A DNA stretch of 64,000 bases from Alicycliphilus denitrificans K601 (GTDB taxonomy: Bacteria > Pseudomonadota > Gammaproteobacteria > Burkholderiales > Burkholderiaceae_C), in contig NC_015422.1 of assembly GCF_000204645.1 (NCBI RefSeq), forward strand, positions 2,745,001 through 2,809,000, written 5' to 3'. This document shows positions 8,785 to 17,135 of this stretch, in pieces (position 1 is the stretch's first letter; every line of letters starts with the position of its first letter). The position numbers and the translations under genes were made by a program. The notes beneath the pieces were generated by a model, which saw only the letters and a program-made list of their open reading frames with translations, was not told where the DNA came from and did not search any database.

Positions 8785-9435
8785 ATGCAACTGCTGCACA
8801 TCGATTCCGCCATCACCGGCGACCAGTCCGTCTCGCGCCAGCTCACGGCCCGCATCGTCCAGGCGTGGCAGGCCAGCCACCCCGCCACCCAGGTCAGCTA
8901 CCTGGACCTGGTGGCCGAGGCCCCCGCACACTTCACCATGGAGGCCATGGCCCCGCGCACGGGCCAGACCGAAGGGCTGAGCGAGGCGCAGCAGCGCGAG
9001 AACGCCGTATCCGAGCGCCTGGTGCGCCAGTTTCTCGCGGCCGACGTGGTGGTGATCGGTGCGCCGTTCTACAACTTCGCCATTCCTACCCAGCTCAAGG
9101 CCTGGATCGACCGCATCGCCCAGCCGGGCCGCACCTTCCGCTACACGGCGAACGGCCCGGAAGGCCTGGCCAAGGGCAAGACGGTGATCGTGGCCTCCAG
9201 CCGCGGCGGCGTGTATTCCACCAGCGAGGCCGGCCGCGCCATGGAGCACCAGGAAAGCTACCTGCAGACCGTGCTGGGCTTCTTCGGCGTGACCGACGTG
9301 CGCTTCGTGCGCGCCGAGGGCATGGCCCTGGGCGAGGAGGCCAAGACACAGGCCCTGGCCGCCGCCAACCAGGCCATCGAGGCCCATGTGCAGGCCGGCG
9401 CCGCCAACCAGGAGCGCATCTCGCAGGCCGCCTGA
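8785..9435 (+). CDS. azoR: FMN-dependent NADH:azo/quinone oxidoreductase
   Basis: Flavodoxin-fold enzyme that reduces quinones and azo compounds by two-electron transfer from NADH using bound FMN; it probably protects against thiol-reactive quinones. At 216 residues it is slightly longer than E. coli AzoR. It has the N-terminal phosphate-binding strand and loop ([18 protein letters not shown]), the flavin contact [18 protein letters not shown] and the SRGGVYS loop. The start follows AGGAAACTCC. It is divergent from a LysR gene that probably regulates it. The physiological substrate is not known from sequence. Confidence 0.93.
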   Translation: MQLLHIDSAITGDQSVSRQLTARIVQAWQASHPATQVSYLDLVAEAPAHFTMEAMAPRTGQTEGLSEAQQRENAVSERLVRQFLAADVVVIGAPFYNFAIPTQLKAWIDRIAQPGRTFRYTANGPEGLAKGKTVIVASSRGGVYSTSEAGRAMEHQESYLQTVLGFFGVTDVRFVRAEGMALGEEAKTQALAAANQAIEAHVQAGAANQERISQAA

Positions 9436-9452
9436 CGCCCCCTCTCCCCAAT

Positions 9453-9472
9453 CCCTCCCTCGCCAGGGAGGG
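9453..9472. terminator. Hairpin between convergent azoR and FMN reductase genes
   Basis: CCCTCCCT-CGCC-AGGGAGGG forms an 8-bp stem with a 4-nt loop, 18 nt after azoR and 21 nt before the 3' end of the opposing gene. There is no T-run on either side, so it may be a weak bidirectional terminator or a transcript-stabilising end. Confidence 0.5.
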
Positions 9473-9492
9473 GCTCGGGCGCATGGTTTACT

Positions 9493-10044
9493 TCAGGCGT
9501 TGTGCCGCTTGACCCACGCCACGTATTTGTCCACCCACCCCTGCAAAAAAGCGCGGCTGGCCTCGCCTATGTTGCCGTCGGCGTCGAACAGGCCCTCCTT
9601 GGCCTGCAGGAAGGCCTCGGGCTGGCCCAGCGTGGGCATGTCCAGGTAGGCCAGCACGTTGCGCAGGTGCTGCTGCGCCATGGCCGTGCCGATGGTGCCG
9701 ATGGAGATGCCGATCACCCCCGCCGGCTTGCCCGCCCAGGCGCTCTGGCCGTAGGGGCGCGAGGCGTTGTCGATGGCGTTCTTGAGCACGCCGGGGATGG
9801 AGCGGTTGTACTCCGCCGTCACGAACAGCACGCCCTGCGCTGCAGCGATCTCTTTCTTGAGCCGCAGCACCGGCGCGGCCTGGTGGCCGTCGTCGTCCTG
9901 GTTGTACAGCGGCAGGTCGTCGATGCGCACCTGTTCGAACTCGAAGTCCGGCGGCGCCAGGCGCGCCAGCGCGTTCGCGAGCTTGCGGTTGAAGGAATCC
10001 TTGCGGAGGCTGCCCACGACGACAGCGATGCGGTACTTGCTCAT
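9493..10044 (-). CDS. NADPH-dependent FMN reductase family protein
   Basis: 183-residue flavodoxin-like oxidoreductase of the NADPH_FMN_red family (chromate/quinone reductase type). It has the FMN phosphate-binding loop GSLRKDSFNRKLANAL and the TAEYNRSIPGVLKNAIDNAS motif near the isoalloxazine site. The start at 10044 (MSKYRIAVVVGSL) has AAAGG about 8 nt upstream; a longer frame from 10089 lacks support. It converges on azoR, so two unrelated flavin reductases sit end to end. Reduction of quinones, chromate or flavin is possible; the substrate cannot be chosen from sequence. Confidence 0.85.
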   Translation of the reverse strand: MSKYRIAVVVGSLRKDSFNRKLANALARLAPPDFEFEQVRIDDLPLYNQDDDGHQAAPVLRLKKEIAAAQGVLFVTAEYNRSIPGVLKNAIDNASRPYGQSAWAGKPAGVIGISIGTIGTAMAQQHLRNVLAYLDMPTLGQPEAFLQAKEGLFDADGNIGEASRAFLQGWVDKYVAWVKRHNA

Positions 10045-10135
10045 ACGGAAGCCTTTCTGGAAGAAGCCGCCGGGGCGCGGCCGCTGCATCGTACGGCAGC
10101 CCCATGCGCGGGGCTGTCGGACGAGAGGCTGTCGA

Positions 10136-10936
10136 TCACCAGCCGGCCAGCACCGAGCCCTTGAACTGCGTGTCGATGAAGCGGCGTATCTCTTCGCTGT
10201 GGTAGGCCTTCACGAGCCTGGCCACCCAGGGCTTGTCCTTGTCGGCCGCGCGCACCACGAGGATGTTCACGTAGGGACCGTCGGGGTTTTCCTGGGCGAT
10301 GGCGTCGGTCTTGGGGTTGAGCCCGGCCGAGATGGCGAAGTTGGTGTTGATGGCCGATGCGTCCAGGTCGTCGAGCGAGCGCGGCAGCTGCGCGGCGTCG
10401 AGCTCCACGAACTTGAGTTTCTTGGGGTTGCCCACCACGTCCAGCGGCGTGGCCTTCAGGCCCGCGCCGTCCTTGAGCTTGATCAGCCCCTGGGCCTGCA
10501 GGAGCAGCAGCACGCGGCCGCCGTTCGTGGGGTCGTTGGGAATGCCGAAGCGCGCACCCTCCTTGAGATCAGCCAGCTTCCTGATCTTCTTGGAATAGAT
10601 GCCGATGGGGAAGTTGACCGTATTGGCCGCCACGGCGAACGCGTAGCCGCGGTCCTTGATCTGCGCATCCAGATAGGGCTTGTGCTGGTAGCTGTTGGCG
10701 TCCAGGTCGCCCGCGGCCAGGGCCGCGTTGGGCTGCACGTAGTCGCTGAACTCCACCACCTGGATCTTCAGGCCCTGCTGCTCGGCCACCTTCTTGACCT
10801 GCTCCATGATCTGCGCGTGCGGGCCGGCCGTGACGCCGATCTTGAGCGGCTTGTCCTGCGCCGGCGCGGCGCCGGCAAAGCCGACGGCAAGCGCCAGGGC
10901 CAGGGTGGATCGGATCAGGGAGCGCTTGGAAAGCAT
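10136..10936 (-). CDS. metQ: Methionine-binding protein of the MetNIQ importer
   Basis: Periplasmic binding protein (NlpA/MetQ family, 266 residues) delivering methionine to MetNI. Typical features are IGVTAGPHAQIMEQV, the NSYQHKPYLD segment and IPNDPTNGGRVLLLLQ. Unlike E. coli MetQ it has no lipobox cysteine: the leader (MLSKRSLIRSTLALALAVGF, then AGAAPAQ) looks like a Sec signal cleaved after APA, so a soluble periplasmic protein is expected. Start at 10936 with AAGG 8 nt upstream. It is the last gene of metN-metI-metQ, 105 nt after metI, so it may also have separate expression. L- versus D-methionine or sulfoxide specificity is not resolvable. Confidence 0.92.
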   Translation of the reverse strand: MLSKRSLIRSTLALALAVGFAGAAPAQDKPLKIGVTAGPHAQIMEQVKKVAEQQGLKIQVVEFSDYVQPNAALAAGDLDANSYQHKPYLDAQIKDRGYAFAVAANTVNFPIGIYSKKIRKLADLKEGARFGIPNDPTNGGRVLLLLQAQGLIKLKDGAGLKATPLDVVGNPKKLKFVELDAAQLPRSLDDLDASAINTNFAISAGLNPKTDAIAQENPDGPYVNILVVRAADKDKPWVARLVKAYHSEEIRRFIDTQFKGSVLAGW

Positions 10937-11041
10937 GTTGGAGCCTTTTTGCGGATAGTGTGGAAACAGCCCGCTATCGTAGGCCCGCCGCGGCGCCGTC
11001 AGAACGAATTGTTTGCCATATCCAAACAACCGGATGGCATC

Positions 11042-11707
11042 TCAGCGGTGCGACATGCGGCGCACGGCCCAGTCGCCCAGGCTCTGAATGGCCTGCACGA
11101 AGACGATGAGGATCAGCACCACGGCCAGCATCACGTCCGGCAGGAAGCGCTGGTAGCCGTAGCGGATGCCCAGGTCGCCCAGGCCGCCGCCGCCCACGGC
11201 GCCGGCCATGGCCGAGTAACCCGTGAGGCTCACGAAGCTGATGGTCAGCCCGGCGACGATGCCCGGCAGCGCCTCGGGCAGCAGCACCTTCCAGACGATC
11301 TGCCAGGTGGTCGCGCCCATGGACTGCGCGGCCTCGACCAGGCCGGAGTCCACCTCGCGCAGCGCGGTCTCCACCAGGCGCGCGATGAAGGGCGCGGCCG
11401 CCAGCGTGAGCGGCACCACGGCGGCCCAGGTGCCGATGGACGTGCCCGTGACCAGGCGCGTGAACGGGATGATAGCCACCAGCAGGATGATGAAGGGCGT
11501 GGAGCGCACGGCGTTGACGATGCCGCCCACCACGGTGTTGAGCGGCGCGTTCTGCAGGATGCCGCCCTTGTCGGTCAGGCGCAGGAACACCCCGAGCGGA
11601 ATGCCCACCAGGCCGCCCACGACGCCGGAGACGCCGACCATGATCACCGTCTCCCACAGCGAGGTGGCGAAAAGCTCCAGCATCATTTCGGAAAAATTCT
11701 CGAACAT
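11042..11707 (-). CDS. metI: Methionine ABC importer permease
   Basis: Inner-membrane permease of the MetNI methionine importer, 221 residues with five predicted transmembrane helices, matching the family length. The cytoplasmic coupling loop lies around EAAQSMGATTWQIVWKVLLP, the canonical EAA motif that contacts MetN. Its ATG overlaps the metN stop (TGATG), which fixes the start and indicates translational coupling. The AMAGAVGGGGLGDLGIRYGY segment near the C terminus is characteristic of this family. Confidence 0.95.
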   Translation of the reverse strand: MFENFSEMMLELFATSLWETVIMVGVSGVVGGLVGIPLGVFLRLTDKGGILQNAPLNTVVGGIVNAVRSTPFIILLVAIIPFTRLVTGTSIGTWAAVVPLTLAAAPFIARLVETALREVDSGLVEAAQSMGATTWQIVWKVLLPEALPGIVAGLTISFVSLTGYSAMAGAVGGGGLGDLGIRYGYQRFLPDVMLAVVLILIVFVQAIQSLGDWAVRRMSHR

Positions 11708-12750
11708 CAGTTCACCTCAACCGTCTTGACCACGACGCCCTGCGCGCGCAGGTAATCGATGGCCGCGCCTATGCGCGCCATGGGACCACTGGCGTACACG
11801 GCCAGCGAGCCGAAGGTCTGCTCCTGGATCTCGTCGATCTGCCCGTGCAGGATGGACAGGTCCAACCCCAGCTCGCGGATCAGGTGCGACAGGATGGGCT
11901 CGTAGGCCTGCTCGCCCGCGTACGACAGGCGCAGCAGCTGGCCGCTGGCCTGCGGCGCCAGGCGCGCCGCCAGGCTGCGCACGCGCGCGAGCACGCCCGC
12001 GGGCAGCTCCTGCGGCACGATCTCGTCGATCAGGCTCTTGGTGATGTCCTCGCGCGGGCGCGTGAACACCTCGATCACCGGGCCCATTTCCACGATGCGC
12101 CCGGCCTCGATCACGGCCACGCGGTCGGCGATCTGCTTGATGACTTGCATCTGGTGCGTGATCAGGACCACCGTCACGCCGAGCTCGCGGTTCACCTGGC
12201 GCAGCAGGTCCAGGATGGAGCGCGTGGTCTCGGGGTCGAGCGCGCTCGTGGCCTCGTCGGACAGCAGCACCTTGGGCCGGCTGGCCAGCGCCCGGGCGAT
12301 ACCCACGCGCTGCTTCTGCCCGCCCGAGATCTGCGCCGGGTAGCGGTCGGCCAGGTGCGACAGGCCCACGAGATCCAGCAAGGGCTGCACGCGCGCGTGG
12401 ATCTCGGCCTTGTCCATGCCCGCCAGCTCCAGCGGCAGCGCGACGTTGTCCCACACCGTGCGCGAGGACAGCAGGTTGAAGTGCTGGAACACCATGCCGA
12501 TCTCGCGCCGCGCGGCGCGCAGCTCGGCGTCCTTGAGCCGGGTGAGGTCGCGCCCGTCCACGATCACCTGCCCCTTCGTTGGGCGGTTGAGCAGGTTGAT
12601 CACGCGCACCAGCGAGCTCTTGCCCGCGCCCGACCGCCCGATGATGCCGAACACCTCGCCCGGGGTGACGTGCAGGTCAATGCCGCGCAAGGCCTCGACC
12701 GGGCCCTGCGGGCCCTGGTAAATCTGGGTGATGCCCCGAAGATCGATCAT
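11707..12750 (-). CDS. metN: Methionine ABC importer ATP-binding protein
   Basis: ATPase of the methionine importer, 347 residues. The Walker A motif is GRSGAGKSS, the signature [15 protein letters not shown], Walker [16 protein letters not shown] and the switch [10 protein letters not shown]-terminal NIL domain (about residues 265-345, with [10 protein letters not shown]) binds methionine in homologues and causes transinhibition when cytoplasmic methionine is high, so the same control is expected. The start at 12750 (MIDLRG) is set by homology; no strong ribosome-binding site precedes it. No SAM riboswitch was recognised in the about 100 bases upstream. Confidence 0.95.
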   Translation of the reverse strand: MIDLRGITQIYQGPQGPVEALRGIDLHVTPGEVFGIIGRSGAGKSSLVRVINLLNRPTKGQVIVDGRDLTRLKDAELRAARREIGMVFQHFNLLSSRTVWDNVALPLELAGMDKAEIHARVQPLLDLVGLSHLADRYPAQISGGQKQRVGIARALASRPKVLLSDEATSALDPETTRSILDLLRQVNRELGVTVVLITHQMQVIKQIADRVAVIEAGRIVEMGPVIEVFTRPREDITKSLIDEIVPQELPAGVLARVRSLAARLAPQASGQLLRLSYAGEQAYEPILSHLIRELGLDLSILHGQIDEIQEQTFGSLAVYASGPMARIGAAIDYLRAQGVVVKTVEVN

Positions 12751-12797
12751 GGAAACAAAGAGAAACGCCGCGCGGGCCAGCCAGGGCACGCCCGCGA

Positions 12798-12860
12798 AGC
12801 TATGAAAAAAGCAGCGGCCTGCGCTGAATGGGCAGGCCGAAGGCGCCCATTTTACCGTTC
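12798..12860 (+). repeat. Interspersed repeat copy 3, upstream of metN
   Basis: AAGCTATG, GCAGCGGCCTGCGCTGAATG, GGCAGGCCGAAGGCGCCCATTT follow in family order, with an internal CGGCCTGC/GCAGGCCG palindrome. The copy spans the metN leader and the last codons of the MAPEG gene. Divergence is considerable. Confidence 0.45.
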
Positions 12861-13248
12861 AGCGCCAACCCAGCAGCAGGATGGCGATGTTCACCAGGAA
12901 GGCCAGCCCCCAGACCACGCTGCGCGCCGTGGGACTGTCCCCCACGTACAGCGCGATGTAGGACACACGCAGCAGGATGAACACGCAAGCCAGCAGGTCT
13001 AGCGCCGCCTGCGGCGCGCCGATCTGGTGCGCGATGACGACCGCGCCGATGAAGAACGGCAGCGCCTCGAAGCTGTTGGCCTGGGCCGCGTTGGCGCGTG
13101 CGCGCCAGCCGCTCTGGCGCGCCAGCCAGGCGCGCGGGTCGTGGTTGTCGGCGCCGCGGAAGCTCCCGCGCTTGGCCAGCAGCGCGCACAGTATGGGCAG
13201 CAGCGCCGCGGCCAGCACGCACCAGTAGGCCACGGTGAAGCGGGTCAT
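12859..13248 (-). CDS. MAPEG-family membrane protein
   Basis: Small integral membrane protein of the MAPEG family (membrane-associated eicosanoid/glutathione metabolism), 129 residues, four predicted helices. The family-typical pattern ARANAAQANSFEALPFFIGAV (helix 2, Asn/Glu-rich; quoted in full it is a bare 21-residue stretch, so only its ends matter here: ARANAAQ and EALPFFIG) and LRVSYIALYVGD are present. Bacterial members often resemble YecN; glutathione-dependent activity is possible but unproven. Start at 13248, 10 nt after the recR stop, with GAGG overlapping that stop, so it is probably co-transcribed with ybaB-recR. Confidence 0.8.
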   Translation of the reverse strand: MTRFTVAYWCVLAAALLPILCALLAKRGSFRGADNHDPRAWLARQSGWRARANAAQANSFEALPFFIGAVVIAHQIGAPQAALDLLACVFILLRVSYIALYVGDSPTARSVVWGLAFLVNIAILLLGWR

Positions 13249-13258
13249 TTTGGGTGCC

Positions 13259-13849
13259 TCAACGCCGGTCCGCAAGCGCGTGGGCGATGGTGCCCAAGTC
13301 CACGTACTCCAGCTCGCTGCCCACGGGCACGCCGCGCGCCAGCCGCGTGACGTGGATGCCGCGGCGCTTGAGCGCCTCGGCGATGGCGTGGGCCGTGGCC
13401 TCGCCCTCGGCGGTGAAGCTGGTGGCCAGGATCACCTCCTGCACCACGCCGTCGCCGGCGCGCTCCAGCAGCTTGTGCACGCCGATGTCGCGCGGCCCCA
13501 CGCCGTCCAGCGGCGACAGCCGGCCCATGAGCACGAAGTACAGGCCCTTGAAGGCGGCCGTGCGCTCCAGGGCGGACTGATCGGCCGGCGTCTCCACCAC
13601 GCACAGGCGCGTGGCATCGCGCGCCGGGTCCAGGCAGGTGTCGCACACCGCGCCCTCGGTGAAGGTGTGGCAGCGCTCGCAGTGGCGCACCTGCTCGCAC
13701 GCCCGGGCCAGCGCCTGCGACAGCTGCTGCGCCCCGCCGCGGTCGTGCTGCAGCAGGTGGAAGGCCATGCGCTGGGCCGACTTCACGCCCACGCCCGGCA
13801 GGCGCCGCAGGGCCTGGATCAGCGCGTCGAGGGAGCCGGTGTCGGACAT
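13259..13849 (-). CDS. recR: Recombination mediator protein RecR
   Basis: RecFOR-pathway protein that helps load RecA on gapped DNA. 196 residues, the normal length. It has an N-terminal helix-hairpin-helix region ([20 protein letters not shown]), a four-cysteine zinc finger (CERC and CDTC around residue 60) and a TOPRIM domain ([12 protein letters not shown] and [16 protein letters not shown]). It follows ybaB by 19 nt in the classic dnaX-ybaB-recR order, so a single transcript is likely. Identification is firm. Confidence 0.97.
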   Translation of the reverse strand: MSDTGSLDALIQALRRLPGVGVKSAQRMAFHLLQHDRGGAQQLSQALARACEQVRHCERCHTFTEGAVCDTCLDPARDATRLCVVETPADQSALERTAAFKGLYFVLMGRLSPLDGVGPRDIGVHKLLERAGDGVVQEVILATSFTAEGEATAHAIAEALKRRGIHVTRLARGVPVGSELEYVDLGTIAHALADRR

Positions 13850-13868
13850 GCGCGGGGCGGCGGCGCCG

Positions 13869-14201
13869 TCAGAACGGGAACTTCATCCCGCCGGGCAAGC
13901 CCGGCATGCCGGCCGTGATCTTGCCCATCTTTTCCTGCGAGGTCTCTTCGGCCTTGCGCACGGCGGCGTTGAAGGCTGCGGCCACCAGGTCCTCCAGCAT
14001 GTCCTTGTCGTCCGCCAGCAGGCTGGGGTCGATGGTCACGCGCTTGACGTCGTGCTTGCAGGTCATCAGCACCTTGACCAGGCCGGCGCCGGATTCGCCC
14101 TCGACCTCGATGCTGGCAAGCTCTTCCTGGGCCTTCTTGAGGTTGTCCTGCATGGCCTGGGCCTGCTTCATGAGGCCGGCGAGCTGTCCCTTGTTGAACA
14201 T
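13869..14201 (-). CDS. ybaB: YbaB/EbfC nucleoid-associated protein
   Basis: 110-residue DNA-binding protein that forms tweezer-like dimers and coats the nucleoid. The N-terminal helix ([20 protein letters not shown]) and the core with [20 protein letters not shown] are typical. The C terminus ends in a Gly/Pro/Met-rich tail ([17 protein letters not shown]), common in this family. It lies between dnaX and recR, as in most proteobacteria. The start is supported by AAAGGAAACCACCC just upstream. Confidence 0.95.
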   Translation of the reverse strand: MFNKGQLAGLMKQAQAMQDNLKKAQEELASIEVEGESGAGLVKVLMTCKHDVKRVTIDPSLLADDKDMLEDLVAAAFNAAVRKAEETSQEKMGKITAGMPGLPGGMKFPF

Positions 14202-14232
14202 GGGTGGTTTCCTTTGCTTATAAAAAAGATGC

Positions 14233-16089
14233 TTATGCGGGCTTGATGCTGCCGGGCACGATTTTCGCGCCGAACTCGCGCATCAGCTGCTGCACGTAGG
14301 GGTCGTTGTGGACGATGTCCTCGGCCGCGCGCTGGCGCTCGGCCGCGGCCTGGGCGTTGCGGCGCGCGGGGCTGTCGATGACCACGCCCACCTCCACGCT
14401 GATCTGGCGCGCGTGGCCCGCGGCCTCAAGGGCCGCGCGCAGGCGTTCGCGCGCCGTGGGCTGGTTCAGCGACTCGCGCTCCACGCGCAGCAGCCAGTGG
14501 CCTTCGTCGCGCGCCACGAGCTGCGACTGCAGTGCGAGCTCGCGCACCAGGGCAGTGATAGTCTCCTGCGCGATGAGCTGCTGCACCACGGCGTACCAGG
14601 CGTCGCCCTCCTCCGTGGGCACGAGCCGCGCCGGCGCGGGCGCGGCGCCGCCCGGTGCCATGGGCTGCAGGCGCGCGCCGGGCTCGGGCACGGTGCGCAC
14701 AGGTATTGCTACCGTTTCAGGAGCTGTCTGCGCTTGGCTGGCGGGCGGTTGAGGCTTATTTTGTCGGAATTCCTCGGGCGCCCGCACGGGCAGGCGCACG
14801 GCGGGCGCTGGGGCCGGGCCACTTGGCGCCGAGGGCTCCGCCGCGCCGATCGCCTCGTGCACCGCCCGGTTCACATCGTCCGGCGTGGGCTGCGGCGGCG
14901 CCTCATGGGCCCGCGCGGGCGGCGCGGCGGCGGGTTCAGGCCGCGTCAGAGTTTTTTTTTCCGCCATGGCCGCATCGGCCGGAGCGGGCTTGAAGGCCAG
15001 CAGGCGCAGCAGCACCATGGTCAGGGCGGCGTATTCGTCGGGCGCCAGGCCCAGCTCGGTGCGGCCGTGCAGGCAGATGCTGTAGAGCAGCTGTGTCTCG
15101 TCGGCCGGCATCAGCGCGGCCAGGCGGGCGATCTCGGCGGCCTCGGGGTCGGTCGCGTCCACGGCGGCAGCCATCTGCGGCACGGCCTGCAGCACGGCCA
15201 TGCGCTGCAGCACGGCGCTCATCTCCTCCAGCGTGCTTGCGGCCGACAGGCCATGGGTGCGCAAGGTGTCCGCCGTCTCCACCACGGTCCGGCCGTCGCC
15301 CTGCGCCAGCGCATCGATCAGGCGGAACACATGGCCGCGGTCCACGCTGCCCAGCATCTGGCGCACGGCGGCTTCCTGCAGCTGGCCACTGCCGAAGGCA
15401 ATGGCCTGGTCGGTCAGGCTCAGCGCGTCGCGCATGGAGCCGCGCGCCGCGCGCGCGAGCAGGCGCAGCGCCTGGGGCTCGGCGGCCACGCCCTCCTGCG
15501 CCAGCACGCGCGCGAGGTGCTCGAGCACCGTCTCGGGCGCCATGGGCCGCAGGTTGAACTGCAGGCAGCGGCTGAGCACCGTGACCGGCACTTTCTGCGG
15601 GTCGGTCGTGGCGAGCACGAACTTGAGGTATTCCGGGGGCTCCTCCAGCGTCTTGAGCATGGCGTTGAACGCCGTGTTCGTGAGCATGTGCACTTCGTCG
15701 ATCATGAAGACCTTGAAGCGCCCCTGCACCGGCTTGTAGACGGCCTGCTCCAGCAGGCCCTGCACCTCGTCCACGCCGCGGTTGGAGGCGGCGTCGAGCT
15801 CGGTGTAGTCGGGAAAGCGCCCTCTGTCGATGTCCTGGCAGGCCGGGCACACGCCGCAGGGCGTGGCCGTGATGCCGCCCTGGCCGTCTGGCCCCTGGCA
15901 GTTGAGCGACTTGGCCAGGATGCGCGAGACCGTGGTCTTGCCCACGCCGCGCGTGCCGGTGAACAGGTAGGCATGGTGCAGGCGCTGCTGCGTGAGCGCG
16001 TTCGTCAAGGCCTGCACCACGTGCTCCTGGCCCACCATCTCCGAGAAGGTCTTGGGACGGTATTTGCGGGCGAGCACGAGATAGGACAT
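14233..16089 (-). CDS. dnaX: DNA polymerase III subunits tau and gamma
   Basis: Clamp-loader ATPase of the replicative polymerase. The full-length tau form is 618 residues: Walker [11 protein letters not shown], a four-Cys zinc module ([12 protein letters not shown]), DEVHML (Walker B) and the SRC sensor in TVLSRCLQF. Domain III is followed by a Pro/Ala-rich linker and the C-terminal region that contacts polymerase and DnaB. At codons 377-380 the coding strand has nine consecutive A residues (GAA AAA AAA ACT). A shift into either other frame stops within about eight codons, giving a gamma-like protein of about 380 residues. The start at 16089 ([12 protein letters not shown]) is conserved in the family. 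An interspersed repeat lies in frame in the linker at 14704-14769. Confidence 0.97.
   Translation of the reverse strand: MSYLVLARKYRPKTFSEMVGQEHVVQALTNALTQQRLHHAYLFTGTRGVGKTTVSRILAKSLNCQGPDGQGGITATPCGVCPACQDIDRGRFPDYTELDAASNRGVDEVQGLLEQAVYKPVQGRFKVFMIDEVHMLTNTAFNAMLKTLEEPPEYLKFVLATTDPQKVPVTVLSRCLQFNLRPMAPETVLEHLARVLAQEGVAAEPQALRLLARAARGSMRDALSLTDQAIAFGSGQLQEAAVRQMLGSVDRGHVFRLIDALAQGDGRTVVETADTLRTHGLSAASTLEEMSAVLQRMAVLQAVPQMAAAVDATDPEAAEIARLAALMPADETQLLYSICLHGRTELGLAPDEYAALTMVLLRLLAFKPAPADAAMAEKKTLTRPEPAAAPPARAHEAPPQPTPDDVNRAVHEAIGAAEPSAPSGPAPAPAVRLPVRAPEEFRQNKPQPPASQAQTAPETVAIPVRTVPEPGARLQPMAPGGAAPAPARLVPTEEGDAWYAVVQQLIAQETITALVRELALQSQLVARDEGHWLLRVERESLNQPTARERLRAALEAAGHARQISVEVGVVIDSPARRNAQAAAERQRAAEDIVHNDPYVQQLMREFGAKIVPGSIKPA
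14704..14769 (+). repeat. Interspersed repeat copy 4, inside dnaX
   Basis: ATTGCTACCGTTTCAGGAGC, TGTCTGCGCTTGGCTGGCGG and GCGGTTGAGGCTTATTTTG run in the family order and closely resemble the copy at 22720. It falls in the unconserved linker of tau and keeps the frame open. Confidence 0.55.
14911..14927 (-). other. Hairpin downstream of the dnaX slippery run
   Basis: On the coding strand CCGCGC-CGCCC-GCGCGG starts 24 nt after the A9 run. A GC-rich stem-loop downstream of a slippery heptamer is the arrangement that stimulates frameshifting in E. coli dnaX, although there the spacing is shorter. Surrounding GC richness means chance pairing cannot be excluded. Confidence 0.35.
14952..14960 (-). 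other. A9 slippery run in dnaX (probable gamma-forming frameshift site)
   Basis: Nine A residues on the coding strand at codons 377-380. A -1 shift, or one extra A in the transcript, gives KKNSDAA and then a stop at 14936-14938. Loss of one A gives a stop even sooner (AAA CTC TGA). E. coli uses A AAA AAG and Thermus uses an A9 run at the same functional position, so truncation to a gamma subunit is expected here. Confidence 0.7.
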
Positions 16090-16136
16090 GGGGCGTGATT
16101 CTATGGTGCGTGGCCGCTCGCCCCGGTTTCCCGGCG

Positions 16137-16142
16137 TACAAT
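16137..16142 (+). promoter_or_regulatory. -10 element of ffs
   Basis: TACAAT lies 8 nt before the deduced 5' end of the SRP RNA, the right distance for a sigma-70 start. No good -35 hexamer is visible. Confidence 0.55.
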
Positions 16143-16150
16143 CTCGCCTT

Positions 16151-16244
16151 GACGGGCCTCCCCGCATGGTGAAGCGGCCAACCGGGTCAGGTGGGGAACC
16201 AAGCAGCCCTAACTGTGGAGCCAGTGCCGGGGGTAAGGCTCGTC
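16151..16244 (+). ncRNA. ffs: Bacterial small SRP RNA (4.5S RNA)
   Basis: RNA of the signal recognition particle that binds Ffh. The conserved loop sequence GGTCAGGTGGGGAACC followed by AAGCAGCC is the SRP S-domain signature. The ends pair: GACGGGCCT at the 5' end with AGGCTCGTC at the 3' end (one G-U), defining an RNA of about 94 nt. A run of five T follows at about 16257. It is divergent from dnaX, the standard location in many proteobacteria, and convergent with modE. Confidence 0.93.
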
Positions 16245-16271
16245 ACCCTCCCCTCTCTTTTTCCCCTCGCC

Positions 16272-17099
16272 TTACGCGGGAACCCCCACGATCACGCTCG
16301 ACGCCTTGAACAGCGCCGATGCCGCCGTGCCCGGCGCCAGGCCCAGCGCGTCGCAGCTCTCGTTGGTGATGATGGCGGCCACCGCCGCGCCTCCGGGCAG
16401 GCCGATCACCACCTCGGTGTTCACGGCGCCCTTCTGTACGCGCGACACGGTGCCCCGCAGGCGGTTGCGCGCCGAGAACCTGGCGCCCTGGTCGTCCGTC
16501 ACCACGATGACCGACGAGGCCTTGACCAGCGCGAACGCCTCGGCCCCCAGAACGAGGCCCAGGCTCTGGGCGCTCTCGTGCGTGACGATGGCGACGAGCT
16601 TCTGGCCCATGCCGGGCACGTCCAGTTCGATCTCGTCGTTCACGGCCCCGGGCGTCACGCGGGTCACCGTGCCGAAGAATTGGTTGCGTGCACTCGTTCT
16701 CATGCCCATTCTCCGTATCAAAAGGAAGTCATCGGCCACGCCCTGCGCCTGCGTGCTGAGCTGGTCCACGAACCGGCGGTGCGCGCGCTCGATGACGCCG
16801 AAACTGCGCACCAGGCGCATCCCTCTTTCAGTGAGCTTCGTGCCCCCGCCGCCTTTGCCGCCCACGAGCCGCTCCACGAGCGGCTCGCCCGCGAGCTGGT
16901 TCATGGCGTCGATGGCGTCCCACGCCGCCTTGTAGCTCATGCCCATGGCCTTGGCCGCCTGGCTGATGGAGCCATGCGTGGCGATGTACGCCAGCAGCTC
17001 CACCCGGCCCGGCCCGCCCAGGCTGCGGCCGCCCACCGTCATCCACACCGATCCGCGCAATTCGATGCGCGCGCCGTCCTGCTGCGCTGCTGCCGTCAT
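16272..17099 (-). CDS. modE: Molybdate-responsive regulator ModE
   Basis: Transcriptional regulator that binds molybdate or tungstate and represses uptake genes. 275 residues, similar in length to E. coli ModE: an N-terminal winged helix (SISQAAKAMGMSYKAAWDAI, residues about 43-62) and two tandem Mop/TOBE domains (about residues 132-195 and 205-270). Each has the RN..G.V..V..GAVN..V pattern (NQFFGTVTRVTPGAVND; NRLRGTVSRVQKGAVNT) that forms the oxyanion sites. AAAGGA precedes the ATG. It is 36 nt after modD and the last gene of the molybdenum operon, so it is probably autoregulated through the operators near 26424-26518. Confidence 0.95.
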   Translation of the reverse strand: MTAAAQQDGARIELRGSVWMTVGGRSLGGPGRVELLAYIATHGSISQAAKAMGMSYKAAWDAIDAMNQLAGEPLVERLVGGKGGGGTKLTERGMRLVRSFGVIERAHRRFVDQLSTQAQGVADDFLLIRRMGMRTSARNQFFGTVTRVTPGAVNDEIELDVPGMGQKLVAIVTHESAQSLGLVLGAEAFALVKASSVIVVTDDQGARFSARNRLRGTVSRVQKGAVNTEVVIGLPGGAAVAAIITNESCDALGLAPGTAASALFKASSVIVGVPA

Positions 17100-17135
17100 G
17101 GCCGTCCTTTCATTGAAGGCGCCAGTGTAGAGAGG

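Noticed and set aside
12751..12858. SAM or other riboswitch before metNIQ
   Set aside because: No conserved S-box or SAM-II type core was recognised; the segment is mostly repeat-like.
14936..16141. Separate gene in the -1 frame of dnaX
   Set aside because: It is only the alternative frame of dnaX; its relevance is limited to the last few codons after the A9 run.
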